Assembly (NCBI GenBank): GCA_030765525.1
Contig: JAVCCK010000022.1
Span: 1 to 64,000, forward strand
DNA length: 64,000 bases
Source: Candidatus Lernaella stagnicola
GTDB lineage: Bacteria > Lernaellota > Lernaellaia > Lernaellales > Lernaellaceae
Direction: 5' to 3'
The notes beneath the pieces are model-generated. The model saw nothing but the letters and a program-made list of their open reading frames with translations. It was not told where the DNA came from and made no database searches. Shown one piece after another: positions 43,462 to 51,983 of this stretch. The position numbers and the translations under genes were made by a program. Within the stretch, counting starts at the first letter, position 1. Every line of letters begins with the position of its first letter.

Positions 43462-43602
43462 GTCCACAATGGATGAGATCGCCTCGCGCACCTTGCCAAA
43501 CAGACGCCGGGAGTCCACAATGCCTCCCCAGCAGACCCATGGTTCTGGGCACGGGGGAGAGCCGAAGGACCGACCGCGCAAATGCGGTCGTTTTGTTTTT
43601 TT
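43462..43602 (+). ncRNA. Candidate structured leader/attenuator or small RNA upstream of the MBL gene
   Basis: This strand carries no gene here, yet holds a string of RNA elements ending in a terminator. A 10-base direct repeat GTCCACAATG occurs at 43462-43471 and 43513-43522. CTCCCC (43524-43529) pairs with GGGGAG (43554-43559), enclosing CCCA (43536-43539) with TGGG (43546-43549). A terminator hairpin with long T tract follows at 43572-43602, only 20 bases before the ATG at 43622. It may be a riboswitch-like attenuator for that gene or an independent small RNA. No known riboswitch consensus was recognised. Confidence 0.45.
43572..43602 (+). terminator. Rho-independent terminator immediately upstream of the MBL gene
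   Basis: GACCGC (43572-43577) pairs with GCGGTC (43584-43589) around GCAAAT, followed by GTTTTGTTTTTTTT. No coding gene on this strand precedes it. Confidence 0.8.
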
Positions 43603-43621
43603 TGCGTAGAATGGACGTTAT

Positions 43622-44626
43622 ATGGCTTCACCCGGTGTGCGGAAAATTAATGACCGCGTGTTTTGTCTCTGCCTGGACACGCCGTTTCCAGTCGGCTCAA
43701 CGAACGTGTATTTCATCGCCGACCGCCTCCCGACCCTGATCGACACCGGCCCCAATGTGGAGCGATGCGCCACCGAGTTGCAGAAGGCGCTCCATTCGAT
43801 CGGCTACCATTTCGCCGACATCAAGCGGATCCTGGTCACCCACCCCCACATCGACCATTTCGGCTTGGCCGCGCGCATCAAAATCGAATCCGGCGCCCGG
43901 GTGTACGCGATGGAAGGCGCCCGCGACATGCTCGCCGACATCCAAAAGGAATGGGACGCCAACGATAAATACTTCACGCACTTTCTGCACTTCTGCGGCG
44001 TTCCCGATCCACAAATTCAAGCGCTGCTGCAGGCCGGCCGGGACTATGTCAGGTACGGATGCCAGGTCGACCTCGACGAGCCGCTTTCCGACGGCGATGA
44101 GATCGAGTTCGACGACTTCTCGCTGCGCGTGCTGCACACCCCCGGACACACGCCGCACGACGCCAGTTTCGAATCGCCCGAAATGCGCGTGATCTTTGTC
44201 GGAGACACCCTGCAAGCGCGTATCGCCCCAAGTATTCTCCTGGCGCGACCGACTTCACCCACCGGCTCCCGCCCACGCGTCGTCCTACAACACATGCAAA
44301 CCCTCAAACGCCTGATGAACACCAAAGCCACCCTCGCCCTTCCCGGTCACGGCCGTCCCTTCGGCAACCCGCGGGATGCGGCCGAGAAAACGCTGCGTCA
44401 CCACCGCCGCCGCCGTAACGAAGTGTTTCACATGCTCAACGGCCGCGCGCGCACCCCTTACGACATTGCCCGCGAGATGACCGAAGACCTGCCGGATTTT
44501 GAATTGTTCCTGTGGGTATCCGAAATCGTCGGGTATCTTGAATTGCTCGAGGAACAAGGTCAGGTGACCCAGGAGTTCCGTGAAAACTGCTTGTTTTTTC
44601 AGGGCGTGTCGGAAGATATCGTCTAG
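43622..44626 (+). CDS. MBL-fold metallo-hydrolase
   Basis: A 334-residue metallo-beta-lactamase-fold protein. The zinc motif HxHxDH is HPHIDH (VTHPHIDHFGL); further ligands are in HTPGHTPHD, GDTLQ and LPGHG. The C-terminal ~70 residues (RRNEVFHMLNGRARTPYDIAREM ... YLELLEEQGQV) form the helical/winged extension seen in glyoxalase II-like or LACTB2-like hydrolases. Substrate unknown. The start lies 20 bases after a terminator with no good ribosome binding site, suggesting control by read-through. It converges with the ArsA-like gene. Confidence 0.9.
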   Translation: MASPGVRKINDRVFCLCLDTPFPVGSTNVYFIADRLPTLIDTGPNVERCATELQKALHSIGYHFADIKRILVTHPHIDHFGLAARIKIESGARVYAMEGARDMLADIQKEWDANDKYFTHFLHFCGVPDPQIQALLQAGRDYVRYGCQVDLDEPLSDGDEIEFDDFSLRVLHTPGHTPHDASFESPEMRVIFVGDTLQARIAPSILLARPTSPTGSRPRVVLQHMQTLKRLMNTKATLALPGHGRPFGNPRDAAEKTLRHHRRRRNEVFHMLNGRARTPYDIAREMTEDLPDFELFLWVSEIVGYLELLEEQGQVTQEFRENCLFFQGVSEDIV

Positions 44627-44641
44627 CCGTAGTCGCTGCTC

Positions 44642-45784
44642 TTAGATCAGAAAAGCACCCAATTCAGCCAACGATTGCAGGTCGTGCACGTCGGTCGCAA
44701 AGGCCGGAATGCGAAACGCTTCGCGCCCGTGTTGCGTCTTCTCAAGAAAACGCTCGACCGCCTTTTTGTCCGCCGCCGCCATTTGAATCATTCCCGCGGC
44801 ATTGTCGATCACCGCGTCGATGGCCGGCGCGTATGCGGGCAATTTGGCGATGAGTTTCTCCCCGGCCCCGACAAGCGCGTCGGCGAACTCGCCGTTCTCA
44901 CCGCCTTCCCACACGTGAACCCGGTTGAATACAACCGCCAGCGGCCGCATGCGATCACGGGTCAGACGCGTGTAGAAGAACTCCGCCTCCTCGATGGCCG
45001 GGCTGGCGGGGCTGGTCACCAAGACGAACGCCGTGTCCTCGGCCGCCAGCAGTTCCTTGACGTGGCGCGCGCGCTCCTTGAACCCTTCGTACATGCCATC
45101 GAACGCGAGAAAAAACTCCGCCAAATCCGCCATGGCCTCGTAGCCGGTAAAACGCTCCAGCATCTTGAAAGTCATCGCCGCGCTGCGTTGGGCGAAGGCA
45201 GCCCCCACCTTGCCGGCCACCATGTAGGGTTTCAAAAACCACTGAATGACCTTGCCGTTGAGGAAATCCTCCATGCGGGCCGGGGCTTCGAGAAAATCCA
45301 GCGCGTGCTTGGTCGGCGGCGTATCCACAACAATTAGATCGTAGTCGCGCTCCGCCTGAACTTCGTGGAGTTTCTCCATCGCCATGTATTCCTGGCTGCC
45401 GGCCAGCGCGTCGGAGAGGTTTTGGTAGTAATGATTCTCCAGGATTCGTTCCGCCGCATCGTCAGTCGGCGCAATGCGTTTGATCAGTTCGTCAAAAGTT
45501 CGTTTGACGTCCAGCATCATGCCCCACAACTCGCCTTGAGGCTTGATTTTCGCGGCGCTGAACACGGCAGCCGGAATGCGCGTCTCGGTGTTGTCCAGTT
45601 CCTCCAAGCCCAGGCTGTTGGCGAGCCGCCGCGCCGGGTCGATCGTCAACACGAGCGTCTTGCGCCCGGCGATCGCCGCCCCGAGGGCAATGGCGGCCGC
45701 CAGCGTCGTCTTGCCCACGCCGCCGGACCCGACGCAAATGACGATGCGTTTGTCGGCGATGTGTTCCAGCAGGCCGGCGCTCAT
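44642..45784 (-). CDS. ArsA/Get3-type ATPase, second of a pair
   Basis: A 380-residue SIMIBI ATPase. The deviant Walker A is VGSGGVGKTTLAAA, switch I TIDPARRLANSLGL and switch II VVDTPPTKHALDFLEAP, as in ArsA/Get3. No Cys-based arsenite site is apparent and no ars genes are nearby. Tandem ArsA-like pairs occur in actinobacteria and myxobacteria, where a role in membrane-protein or stress handling has been discussed. The start overlaps the preceding ATPase stop (ATGA). Confidence 0.9.
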   Translation of the reverse strand: MSAGLLEHIADKRIVICVGSGGVGKTTLAAAIALGAAIAGRKTLVLTIDPARRLANSLGLEELDNTETRIPAAVFSAAKIKPQGELWGMMLDVKRTFDELIKRIAPTDDAAERILENHYYQNLSDALAGSQEYMAMEKLHEVQAERDYDLIVVDTPPTKHALDFLEAPARMEDFLNGKVIQWFLKPYMVAGKVGAAFAQRSAAMTFKMLERFTGYEAMADLAEFFLAFDGMYEGFKERARHVKELLAAEDTAFVLVTSPASPAIEEAEFFYTRLTRDRMRPLAVVFNRVHVWEGGENGEFADALVGAGEKLIAKLPAYAPAIDAVIDNAAGMIQMAAADKKAVERFLEKTQHGREAFRIPAFATDVHDLQSLAELGAFLI

Positions 45785-46758
45785 TGCGAAATGTCCTCCA
45801 CTTGGTCGTCAAGCACCCGCGCCACCTTCGCAATGGACTCGCGATCCAGGCGCGCCTGGGGCAGCATCGGCACCAGGAAGACGTCGCCGCCGATACGCGC
45901 GGCGATTTCCGCGAGGTAACGCTCGGACAACGCGGCACGCGCGCCTCGCGTATCCAGCGCATCCAGCAGCGGTTTTGCGCCGCCGGGCACCGTCTTGTCC
46001 ACGAGGGCCATGGCCTTTTTATCCGCCAGCAACTTGCGCAGCAGCGGTGCGGTCTCCCGATCGGCGGCGGGCGTGGTAAAGGCGTTGAGGACCGTGCCGC
46101 CGTAGGGAATGTGCAGCATCGACCGCGCCGCCTTATGGATTTCGGCCACCTCGTTGACCGGCATTTCCTCCGGCAGGGCCACGCCCACCAGCAACGTGCG
46201 ATCGGGATCGAGCAACAGTTTCTGGACTTCCAAGGTATGCCGGCGAATGGGGCCGAATCGGATGGTGTTGAGAATGATCGCCGGTACCCGCAAAAAGCTG
46301 ATGCCGTGGCCGGTCGCGGGGGCGTCGACAACTATCAGGTCGAAGCGCGGTCGTTTGCGGTAGCCGAGGGTTTGATTTTGAATTTGCCAGATTTTTCCGA
46401 CGGTGATCAATTCCCGCCAACCGGGTGCCGCTTGCGTGAGGTACTGAATGACGCGGTTTTCCAGGAACATGTCGACGACGAATTGCACTTTGACTTGGTT
46501 GACCAAGTATTCGTGCAACGCCAGATACGGTTCGATGGAAAAAGCGGTCAGCCGGTGCTCGAGCTCGACGAACTTGTAGGGTGGGATGCGCTTGCCGAAG
46601 ATCGGCCCGATGTTGTCGATCTTGCCGAGTTGAACGAGCAAAACGTTCAAGCCGCGATCCCGGGCCGCCACGGCCAAACCGGCGGCGATCGTTGTTTTAC
46701 CCACACCTCCCTTGCCGGTGACTAAAAGCAGCCTGCGTCGGAATAGTTGCTTCGCCAA
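45781..46758 (-). CDS. ArsA/Get3-type ATPase, first of a pair
   Basis: A 325-residue paralogue. Walker A is VTGKGGVGKTTIAAGLA and the switch II region is VVDAPATGHGISFLRVP. The region GKIDNIGPIFGKRIPPYKFVELEHRLTAFSIEPYLALHEYL is typical of this ArsA subfamily. It uses a TTG start without a strong ribosome binding site. It overlaps the second ATPase by four bases, so a heterodimer is likely by analogy with other tandem ArsA pairs. Confidence 0.9.
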   Translation of the reverse strand: MAKQLFRRRLLLVTGKGGVGKTTIAAGLAVAARDRGLNVLLVQLGKIDNIGPIFGKRIPPYKFVELEHRLTAFSIEPYLALHEYLVNQVKVQFVVDMFLENRVIQYLTQAAPGWRELITVGKIWQIQNQTLGYRKRPRFDLIVVDAPATGHGISFLRVPAIILNTIRFGPIRRHTLEVQKLLLDPDRTLLVGVALPEEMPVNEVAEIHKAARSMLHIPYGGTVLNAFTTPAADRETAPLLRKLLADKKAMALVDKTVPGGAKPLLDALDTRGARAALSERYLAEIAARIGGDVFLVPMLPQARLDRESIAKVARVLDDQVEDISQ

Positions 46759-46773
46759 GATCAGCGACCCACG

Positions 46774-49260
46774 TTACTCGACAGTTTCCACGATAATCGC
46801 CACTTCCGTGTCCGGCGCGACCTCAAAGGCGTCAATTTCGACGACCGTCCGGCCGTAATCGTTGACCGACGCGTCGTAATTCGCCTCGGGAATCGGCACA
46901 CCGTTTGCTTTGACCCCGGTCACCTCGCCATCTAGCGGCACCGTCAAGGAAAGATCGAACGATGCATCGCCGTCGGTCGTGATGACCAGCCGGCGACCCT
47001 GGCGCCCGTAGCGGTACACCTCCAAATCGATTCGCCCATCACCGAACGACAAGCCGCGCACGGCGAATTCGTTCCATCGCTTCGGCAGGTGCGGCGCGAG
47101 TTTCACCCACGATCCCGGCACGCTGCGATCAAAGCCCGTGAGGTGGAACATGAAGGCGTGCCCCATGATGCCCGATTCCCAACTGCGAAACCGCGCCGAC
47201 GTGTTGCAGACGATGCCGAAGGGATCCCGGATCAGTTGCAGGTGCCCGTAGTCGGTCACCGTCACGCCCTCTTCGGTAAAGCCCGCCGGCGAAGGCACGT
47301 CTTGCCAGCGCTCGAAGGCTTCGTCGGCCATGGGGTGGAACATCTTGTCGAGATTGACCAGCCAGTAGCCGTGGCTCATGCCGGTTTGAATCGCCGGGCC
47401 ATAGAGAGGCAGCAACTTTTGCACGATCCAAGCCAGATCCGTCACCAGCGTGCCGTTGTCGCGGCCGATCAACTCCATAACGTTCTCGAAGTTCGCCACG
47501 ACGCGTTCGCTGTCGCGCGGCAGCGCATCCAGCCACAGCGGCATCGTGCTGATGTCTTCGTAGGGCCGCTCGTAGGGCTCGCGGGTGGCGGTATCGGCCT
47601 TGACGGCGTAGAAGCCGCGGTCGGGGAGCCAATAGGTGTCCTCCGCGCACTGTTCCACCGCGTCGGCCAGGTCGACGAACAAGTCTTCGTCATCCTCGTA
47701 GCCGAGTTCTTCGGCCATGGACGCCATGAAGCGCGCCGCCTTGATCATCAGCAGCGAGGAGTACAACGAAAGCACCGACTCGTCGGGGTCCGGCATCGGG
47801 AATTCGCCGAAAGCCAGTTCCATAAGGTCTTCGAAAGTTTCGTCGCCGGAGAAATGCAGCAAACACCCGTCGACGAATTGCTGTTTGACCAGGGCGTGCT
47901 TCAGCATCCCCCACCGCTCTTCGATTACGTCGAGATCGCCGGTCGCCTTGTATAGATGCTCGTATTGCAGCACGACGGTGCTCGGTCCTTCAGCCCGCGT
48001 GAAGCCGCCCATCACGCCAAGGCTTTCCCAATCGGGTTGCGGCGGCAGTTCGCTCAGGTCGAGATCGGCGGGATAGGCGTTGCCCAGGTTGCCGGCGTTG
48101 AGCACGGCGCCCCAGTGGTAATCGAGGGCGGCGCGCATGTCGTCGGCAAATCCGACATACGGGAAAAACAACGTCGGCCCGTAGGTGTCGCGGTTCCAGA
48201 CGTGGGAGTATTGCACCATCTGGGAAATGCCGCCCGGCTCGGCCTGGTTGACCTTCACCGCCAGCGCGAGGGCGTTCATCAGGTCGTTAAATTTCTGGTT
48301 CGGCGTGTCGAAGCGGGTCATCCGCGAGTACCATTCGTCCCACCACACCACCGTTTTCTGCAGCAGAGCGTCGACGCCTTCCTCGCGCACGGCTTCGAAT
48401 ACGGCGGTGGGGTCTTCGTCATCCTCGGTGAATACATACGGCAGCACGACGACCTTCTCCTCGCCCGCCGCGATGGTGCCGTAAGGAATCCACATATCGT
48501 TGAAAGCGTCGCCCGCGGTCGGTTCGACGCCGATGGGACGGATGTAGAGCCGGCGACCTTCGTAATTCTGCTCGCTGAAGTACGTATTCATGTAGCGACC
48601 GAAATTCGAATCGATCTCCAAGAAGATATTGTCGATGGGATACGGCGACACGTTGCGCACGATCCAGACCGAAACCAATGCGTGCTCGGCCAATTCATCG
48701 GTGGCGCCGATGGGCGCGAAATTCACGCTCGTCCACTCGAGTACTTCGTCGGTGTGGCTCGCGACGACCACCGGCGAACGCCGCACCCGGGCGATGGATT
48801 GCCTGGTCGGCTTGACGTAATGGTTGTGCGCAATCAGCCACGGTTCCTTATCGGAAAACCACTTCAGATCCATTTCGTAGTTCGGCCCGCCCAAATTGTG
48901 CCACGTGCCCGATGGATACTGATCGCCGAGGATCCCGAAGACCTTGCCGTTGCCCACGCCCATGCAGCCCAGATTGCGGACCCACTCGGGATCGGCCATA
49001 TCGATTTCCTGCGCCCATAAGCTACGATTCTGTAAGTACGGGCGGTCGAGCAACCATTGCGGCAGGTCGCCCGTCTCGTTTCCGTCGTCGTCTCCCGAAG
49101 ATGGACCGCCATCGGTGTCGTCATCGGCCGCATCGTCGTCGAGTCCCGGCGGGTGATAATTCGGCGAGTCGTAAACATTCGAATCACCCGAACTACAGCC
49201 TGCGACCAGCGCACCAATTGCGCACAAGAGGAAGAAAAAAATCACGGTGGTTTTGCGCAT
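46774..49260 (-). CDS. Six-hairpin glycosidase-like lipoprotein with Asp-rich linker
   Basis: An 828-residue lipoprotein with lipobox LVAGC and an Asp/Ser/Gly-rich linker (residues ~35-65). Residues ~70-300 look like an N-terminal beta-supersandwich, ~330-715 like an (alpha/alpha)6 barrel (NALALAVKVNQAEPGG, YSHVWNRDTYGPTLFFPYVG, DISTMPLWLDALP, DLAWIVQKLLPLYG, ESGIMGHAFMFHLTGF), and the last ~110 like a beta domain. This is the order of clan GH-L and related families (GH15, GH65, GH63). Catalytic carboxylates were not assigned. Likely surface-exposed and involved in glycan use, as for the GH31 lipoprotein upstream. Confidence 0.8.
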   Translation of the reverse strand: MRKTTVIFFFLLCAIGALVAGCSSGDSNVYDSPNYHPPGLDDDAADDDTDGGPSSGDDDGNETGDLPQWLLDRPYLQNRSLWAQEIDMADPEWVRNLGCMGVGNGKVFGILGDQYPSGTWHNLGGPNYEMDLKWFSDKEPWLIAHNHYVKPTRQSIARVRRSPVVVASHTDEVLEWTSVNFAPIGATDELAEHALVSVWIVRNVSPYPIDNIFLEIDSNFGRYMNTYFSEQNYEGRRLYIRPIGVEPTAGDAFNDMWIPYGTIAAGEEKVVVLPYVFTEDDEDPTAVFEAVREEGVDALLQKTVVWWDEWYSRMTRFDTPNQKFNDLMNALALAVKVNQAEPGGISQMVQYSHVWNRDTYGPTLFFPYVGFADDMRAALDYHWGAVLNAGNLGNAYPADLDLSELPPQPDWESLGVMGGFTRAEGPSTVVLQYEHLYKATGDLDVIEERWGMLKHALVKQQFVDGCLLHFSGDETFEDLMELAFGEFPMPDPDESVLSLYSSLLMIKAARFMASMAEELGYEDDEDLFVDLADAVEQCAEDTYWLPDRGFYAVKADTATREPYERPYEDISTMPLWLDALPRDSERVVANFENVMELIGRDNGTLVTDLAWIVQKLLPLYGPAIQTGMSHGYWLVNLDKMFHPMADEAFERWQDVPSPAGFTEEGVTVTDYGHLQLIRDPFGIVCNTSARFRSWESGIMGHAFMFHLTGFDRSVPGSWVKLAPHLPKRWNEFAVRGLSFGDGRIDLEVYRYGRQGRRLVITTDGDASFDLSLTVPLDGEVTGVKANGVPIPEANYDASVNDYGRTVVEIDAFEVAPDTEVAIIVETVE

Positions 49261-49411
49261 CGGGTCCTCCCAATCAGTCGCTGTTATTTAAGGGGTATCT
49301 GGACACGCGGTCAAGCTGACCTTTTTCGCCCGTGAGGCCCCGACGCCACCCAACAAAATCTATACAGTTAAGGGTATTTAGAATTAAAAAACCCACTGCG
49401 TCCACAAAAAC

Positions 49412-49441
49412 TTGACATTAACTCTCCGAAATTGAGATACT
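49412..49441 (+). promoter_or_regulatory. Predicted sigma70-type promoter of the mini-cytochrome gene
   Basis: TTGACA (49412-49417), 18 bases, GATACT (49436-49441), ending 41 bases before the ATG at 49483. -35 perfect, -10 four of six. Confidence 0.6.
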
Positions 49442-49482
49442 TTTTCAGGTAGTTAGGGACAAAATAACCAAGGAGAGGGCCC

Positions 49483-49791
49483 ATGAAAAAAACACTGTTC
49501 GTCTTTCTGCTGTTCCTGATCGCCGCGTTTGCGGTGCAGGCTATCGTTGCGTGCGACGATGATGACGACGACGACGACAACGATACCGACGTACCGGCCG
49601 ACGACGACACCGACGAACCGGCCGACGACGATACGGCCGCTACGGCGCCGGTTATCGGGCATGAACCCGTCGCGGAAAACGCGTGCATGGATTGCCATAG
49701 CGATCAGGACACCATCGATGCGCACGGGGGCGCCATTGATGAAGAGACCATCGACGCCGTGTGCCTCGAGTGCCACGAGTACCCCAGCTGA
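49483..49791 (+). CDS. Mini diheme c-type cytochrome lipoprotein with Asp-rich linker
   Basis: A 102-residue protein. Residues 1-24 are a lipoprotein signal with IVAC. About 28 Asp-rich residues follow. The last ~45 residues hold two heme-c sites, CMDCH and CLECH, and two further His (GHEP and DAHGG) that could be the distal ligands, giving two bis-His hemes. This small unit resembles one half of a class III/multiheme cytochrome. A surface-anchored electron carrier is the natural reading. A GGAGAGGG site precedes the ATG and a perfect terminator follows, so it is transcribed alone. Confidence 0.85.
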   Translation: MKKTLFVFLLFLIAAFAVQAIVACDDDDDDDDNDTDVPADDDTDEPADDDTAATAPVIGHEPVAENACMDCHSDQDTIDAHGGAIDEETIDAVCLECHEYPS

Positions 49792-49814
49792 TTAGTCAGC
49801 GTTAAAACGACCGA

Positions 49815-49844
49815 GCCCGCCGCATGATGCGGCGGGCTTTTTTT
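49815..49844 (+). terminator. Rho-independent terminator after the mini-cytochrome gene
   Basis: GCCCGCCGCAT (49815-49825) pairs with ATGCGGCGGGC (49827-49837), followed by seven T residues. Confidence 0.92.
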
Positions 49845-49860
49845 ATGGGCCGAGAAATAC

Positions 49861-51768
49861 TCAGTAATGATACCAGATCGTGGCGTAATCGTCGGGATCT
49901 TCGCCGATCGCTTCGAGTCGCTTTAGGTAACTGAGAATCGAGACGTCGCGAGCGACATAGGTTTTCTTGCTGGATGTAAATTTTTCCCAGGGGTGAAACT
50001 CGTACAACCGCGAACCATCGGGCAGAATCGCAAGCAATTCACGATCCTGCGCAGCCCGTATATAGTTCTTACCCAGTGCCGGCACGTTGTACACGGCCTC
50101 GTCGCTTCGCACGAGACCGGGCGAAAGCCGCGCCTCCTCGCGTTGTTCCTGCAGCAACCGCGCAATCGGCACGCGGTACGCCGCCGTTTCCTCTTTTCCC
50201 TTCGCGTTGAAGGTGTAATAGGAATCCACACCAATCAATCGCAGCAAGCGCCGCAACGCCACCGCCTCAAAACGCCTTGAAGAGTAAAAGGTGTAGACGT
50301 GCTGGTTGTATACCGGAATACCGCGGCGGCGCAGGCGTTCCACCGCCGACACCATGTCTTGATTCACCTCAAAAGGATGCTCGATGTGGGTGATCACACA
50401 AATCTCGCGACGCCCCGGTTCGCGGTAGCTGCCAAGTAATTCCACCAGTTTGTCGGTAATGCGCATGGGCATGGTCACCGGCGTACGCGTGCCGATACGA
50501 ATTCGTTCCACGTGCGGAATGGCCGCCAGACGGTCGAGTATCTCCTTGAGTTTGCGATCACTCATTACCAAGGGGTCGCCGCCCGTGAATAAAATCTCGT
50601 AGATCGCCGGATGCGCGGCAAGCCACTTGATGGCCGCATCGATTTTCTCCGCTGACGCCATGGCATGTGGATCCATCGCGTCATCGATTTCCCAATTCCG
50701 CTGACAGTACACACAGATTTGCGGGCACGTATTGTAAGGCTTGAAAATGGCGATGTTCGGATAGCGACGGGTCACCAAGTCCACGGGGGAAGTGTCATGC
50801 TCGCGCATGAAGTCGAACGACTCGCTTCGGCTTTCCCGCTTGTTGGAAAGTTCGGCCACGTAGTCCGGCGGCGGCAACACGATCGCCCGCAGGGCTTGGT
50901 CGTACCTCCCTTGGGGGTCGAATAGGGAAAGGTAGAACGGCGTCACACCAAAGGGCAAACCGTTTCGACGAGCTTCGCAAACCGACTCAAACAAAGGGGC
51001 CGGAATCGAAACGGCTCGCGCAATGAGTTCCGGGTCTTTGATCACATGCGCCGCTTGCCAGTGCCAGTCGTTCCATTGCTCCAGTGACGCATCGAATAGC
51101 ATGCGTATGTTGCGGCGCTGGTGCCGACGCAATTCGGCGAACTCCGGCTCCAACCCGTGGCGGTATCGTTCGAGCTTTGTTTTAGCGCTTACCCAAAAGC
51201 GATCGAGTTGATTCGACCGGCACCGCGCGGCCTCGCGACCCGACAGCCTCTCTTGGCGATGATCGTCCTCGGCGGGCAACACGCCGGTATCTCCCGCCAC
51301 GGCACGCCATAAATGGGTTAATTCCGCGAAAAAACCCGGAGACAAGTCCGCCCGCTTTTTGCCGCCGGCCAAGTCGATCAACGCCCGTAGCGTTGAGAAA
51401 TCGGATCGTTGCTCGGCGTGAAGCGATAGCAGATTCCGCCAAATTCGCGCCGCGTGCCGGCCGATAATCTCCTCCGACGTCGATAAATCCGACCGGTTGC
51501 ACAAATCGTGGGCCGTCTGATTGATAAAATCGATCGCCCTCCCTCGTGCCTCATCGATACTCTTGGCGTCACGGACGGCCGCGAGCAACTCCGCGGCTTC
51601 CAACCGAAAATCCGCCGCGGAAAACCGAAGCTTGGAATTCGGTATTTCCGCATATGCCGAATACCATGAGGCTGCGCTAACACTCGCATCGCCGGGACGT
51701 GCGGCCTGTTCGCGGGGGCCGGCCGGTTCTTTTTTGGGAATCGAAGTCAGGTCGGGTTTTCGGGGCAT
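49861..51768 (-). CDS. KamA-family radical SAM protein (lysine/glutamate 2,3-aminomutase-like)
   Basis: A 635-residue protein. The radical SAM Cys motif is CPQICVYC (KPYNTCPQICVYCQRNWE), followed by ILFTGGDPLVMSDRKL, RIRIGTRTPVTMPMRI, THIEHPFEVNQDM and YNQHVYTFYSSRRFEAV. The PLP-binding Lys of true aminomutases is not obvious to me. An N-terminal extension of ~300 residues (helical, starting after a Lys/Pro-rich stretch) distinguishes it from 420-residue KamA. Related long proteins are annotated only as KamA-family radical SAM. It converges with the mini-cytochrome gene. Confidence 0.88.
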   Translation of the reverse strand: MPRKPDLTSIPKKEPAGPREQAARPGDASVSAASWYSAYAEIPNSKLRFSAADFRLEAAELLAAVRDAKSIDEARGRAIDFINQTAHDLCNRSDLSTSEEIIGRHAARIWRNLLSLHAEQRSDFSTLRALIDLAGGKKRADLSPGFFAELTHLWRAVAGDTGVLPAEDDHRQERLSGREAARCRSNQLDRFWVSAKTKLERYRHGLEPEFAELRRHQRRNIRMLFDASLEQWNDWHWQAAHVIKDPELIARAVSIPAPLFESVCEARRNGLPFGVTPFYLSLFDPQGRYDQALRAIVLPPPDYVAELSNKRESRSESFDFMREHDTSPVDLVTRRYPNIAIFKPYNTCPQICVYCQRNWEIDDAMDPHAMASAEKIDAAIKWLAAHPAIYEILFTGGDPLVMSDRKLKEILDRLAAIPHVERIRIGTRTPVTMPMRITDKLVELLGSYREPGRREICVITHIEHPFEVNQDMVSAVERLRRRGIPVYNQHVYTFYSSRRFEAVALRRLLRLIGVDSYYTFNAKGKEETAAYRVPIARLLQEQREEARLSPGLVRSDEAVYNVPALGKNYIRAAQDRELLAILPDGSRLYEFHPWEKFTSSKKTYVARDVSILSYLKRLEAIGEDPDDYATIWYHY

Positions 51769-51983
51769 GATTCTCCCTTCATGTTAAGACATCACAATGC
51801 TGTATTAAGCAGATACACGCCTGGCAATAACTGCCGAATTCAATAACAACTGTATTAATCATAGGCATTCCGGCCGAGTATCGCAACGGCGGCGGACGTG
51901 AGGCCGAACTTTAACTAAAACGTCGTAAGAAATTGTTTTTTGCTGTTTTTGGGGTATCCGCAGACTCTGAATAATGGCCCTTC

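Noticed and set aside
43550-43590. Glycine riboswitch-like words (GGAGAG, CCGAAGG)
   Set aside because: Only fragments of the aptamer consensus are present and the second half is missing; too weak to name.
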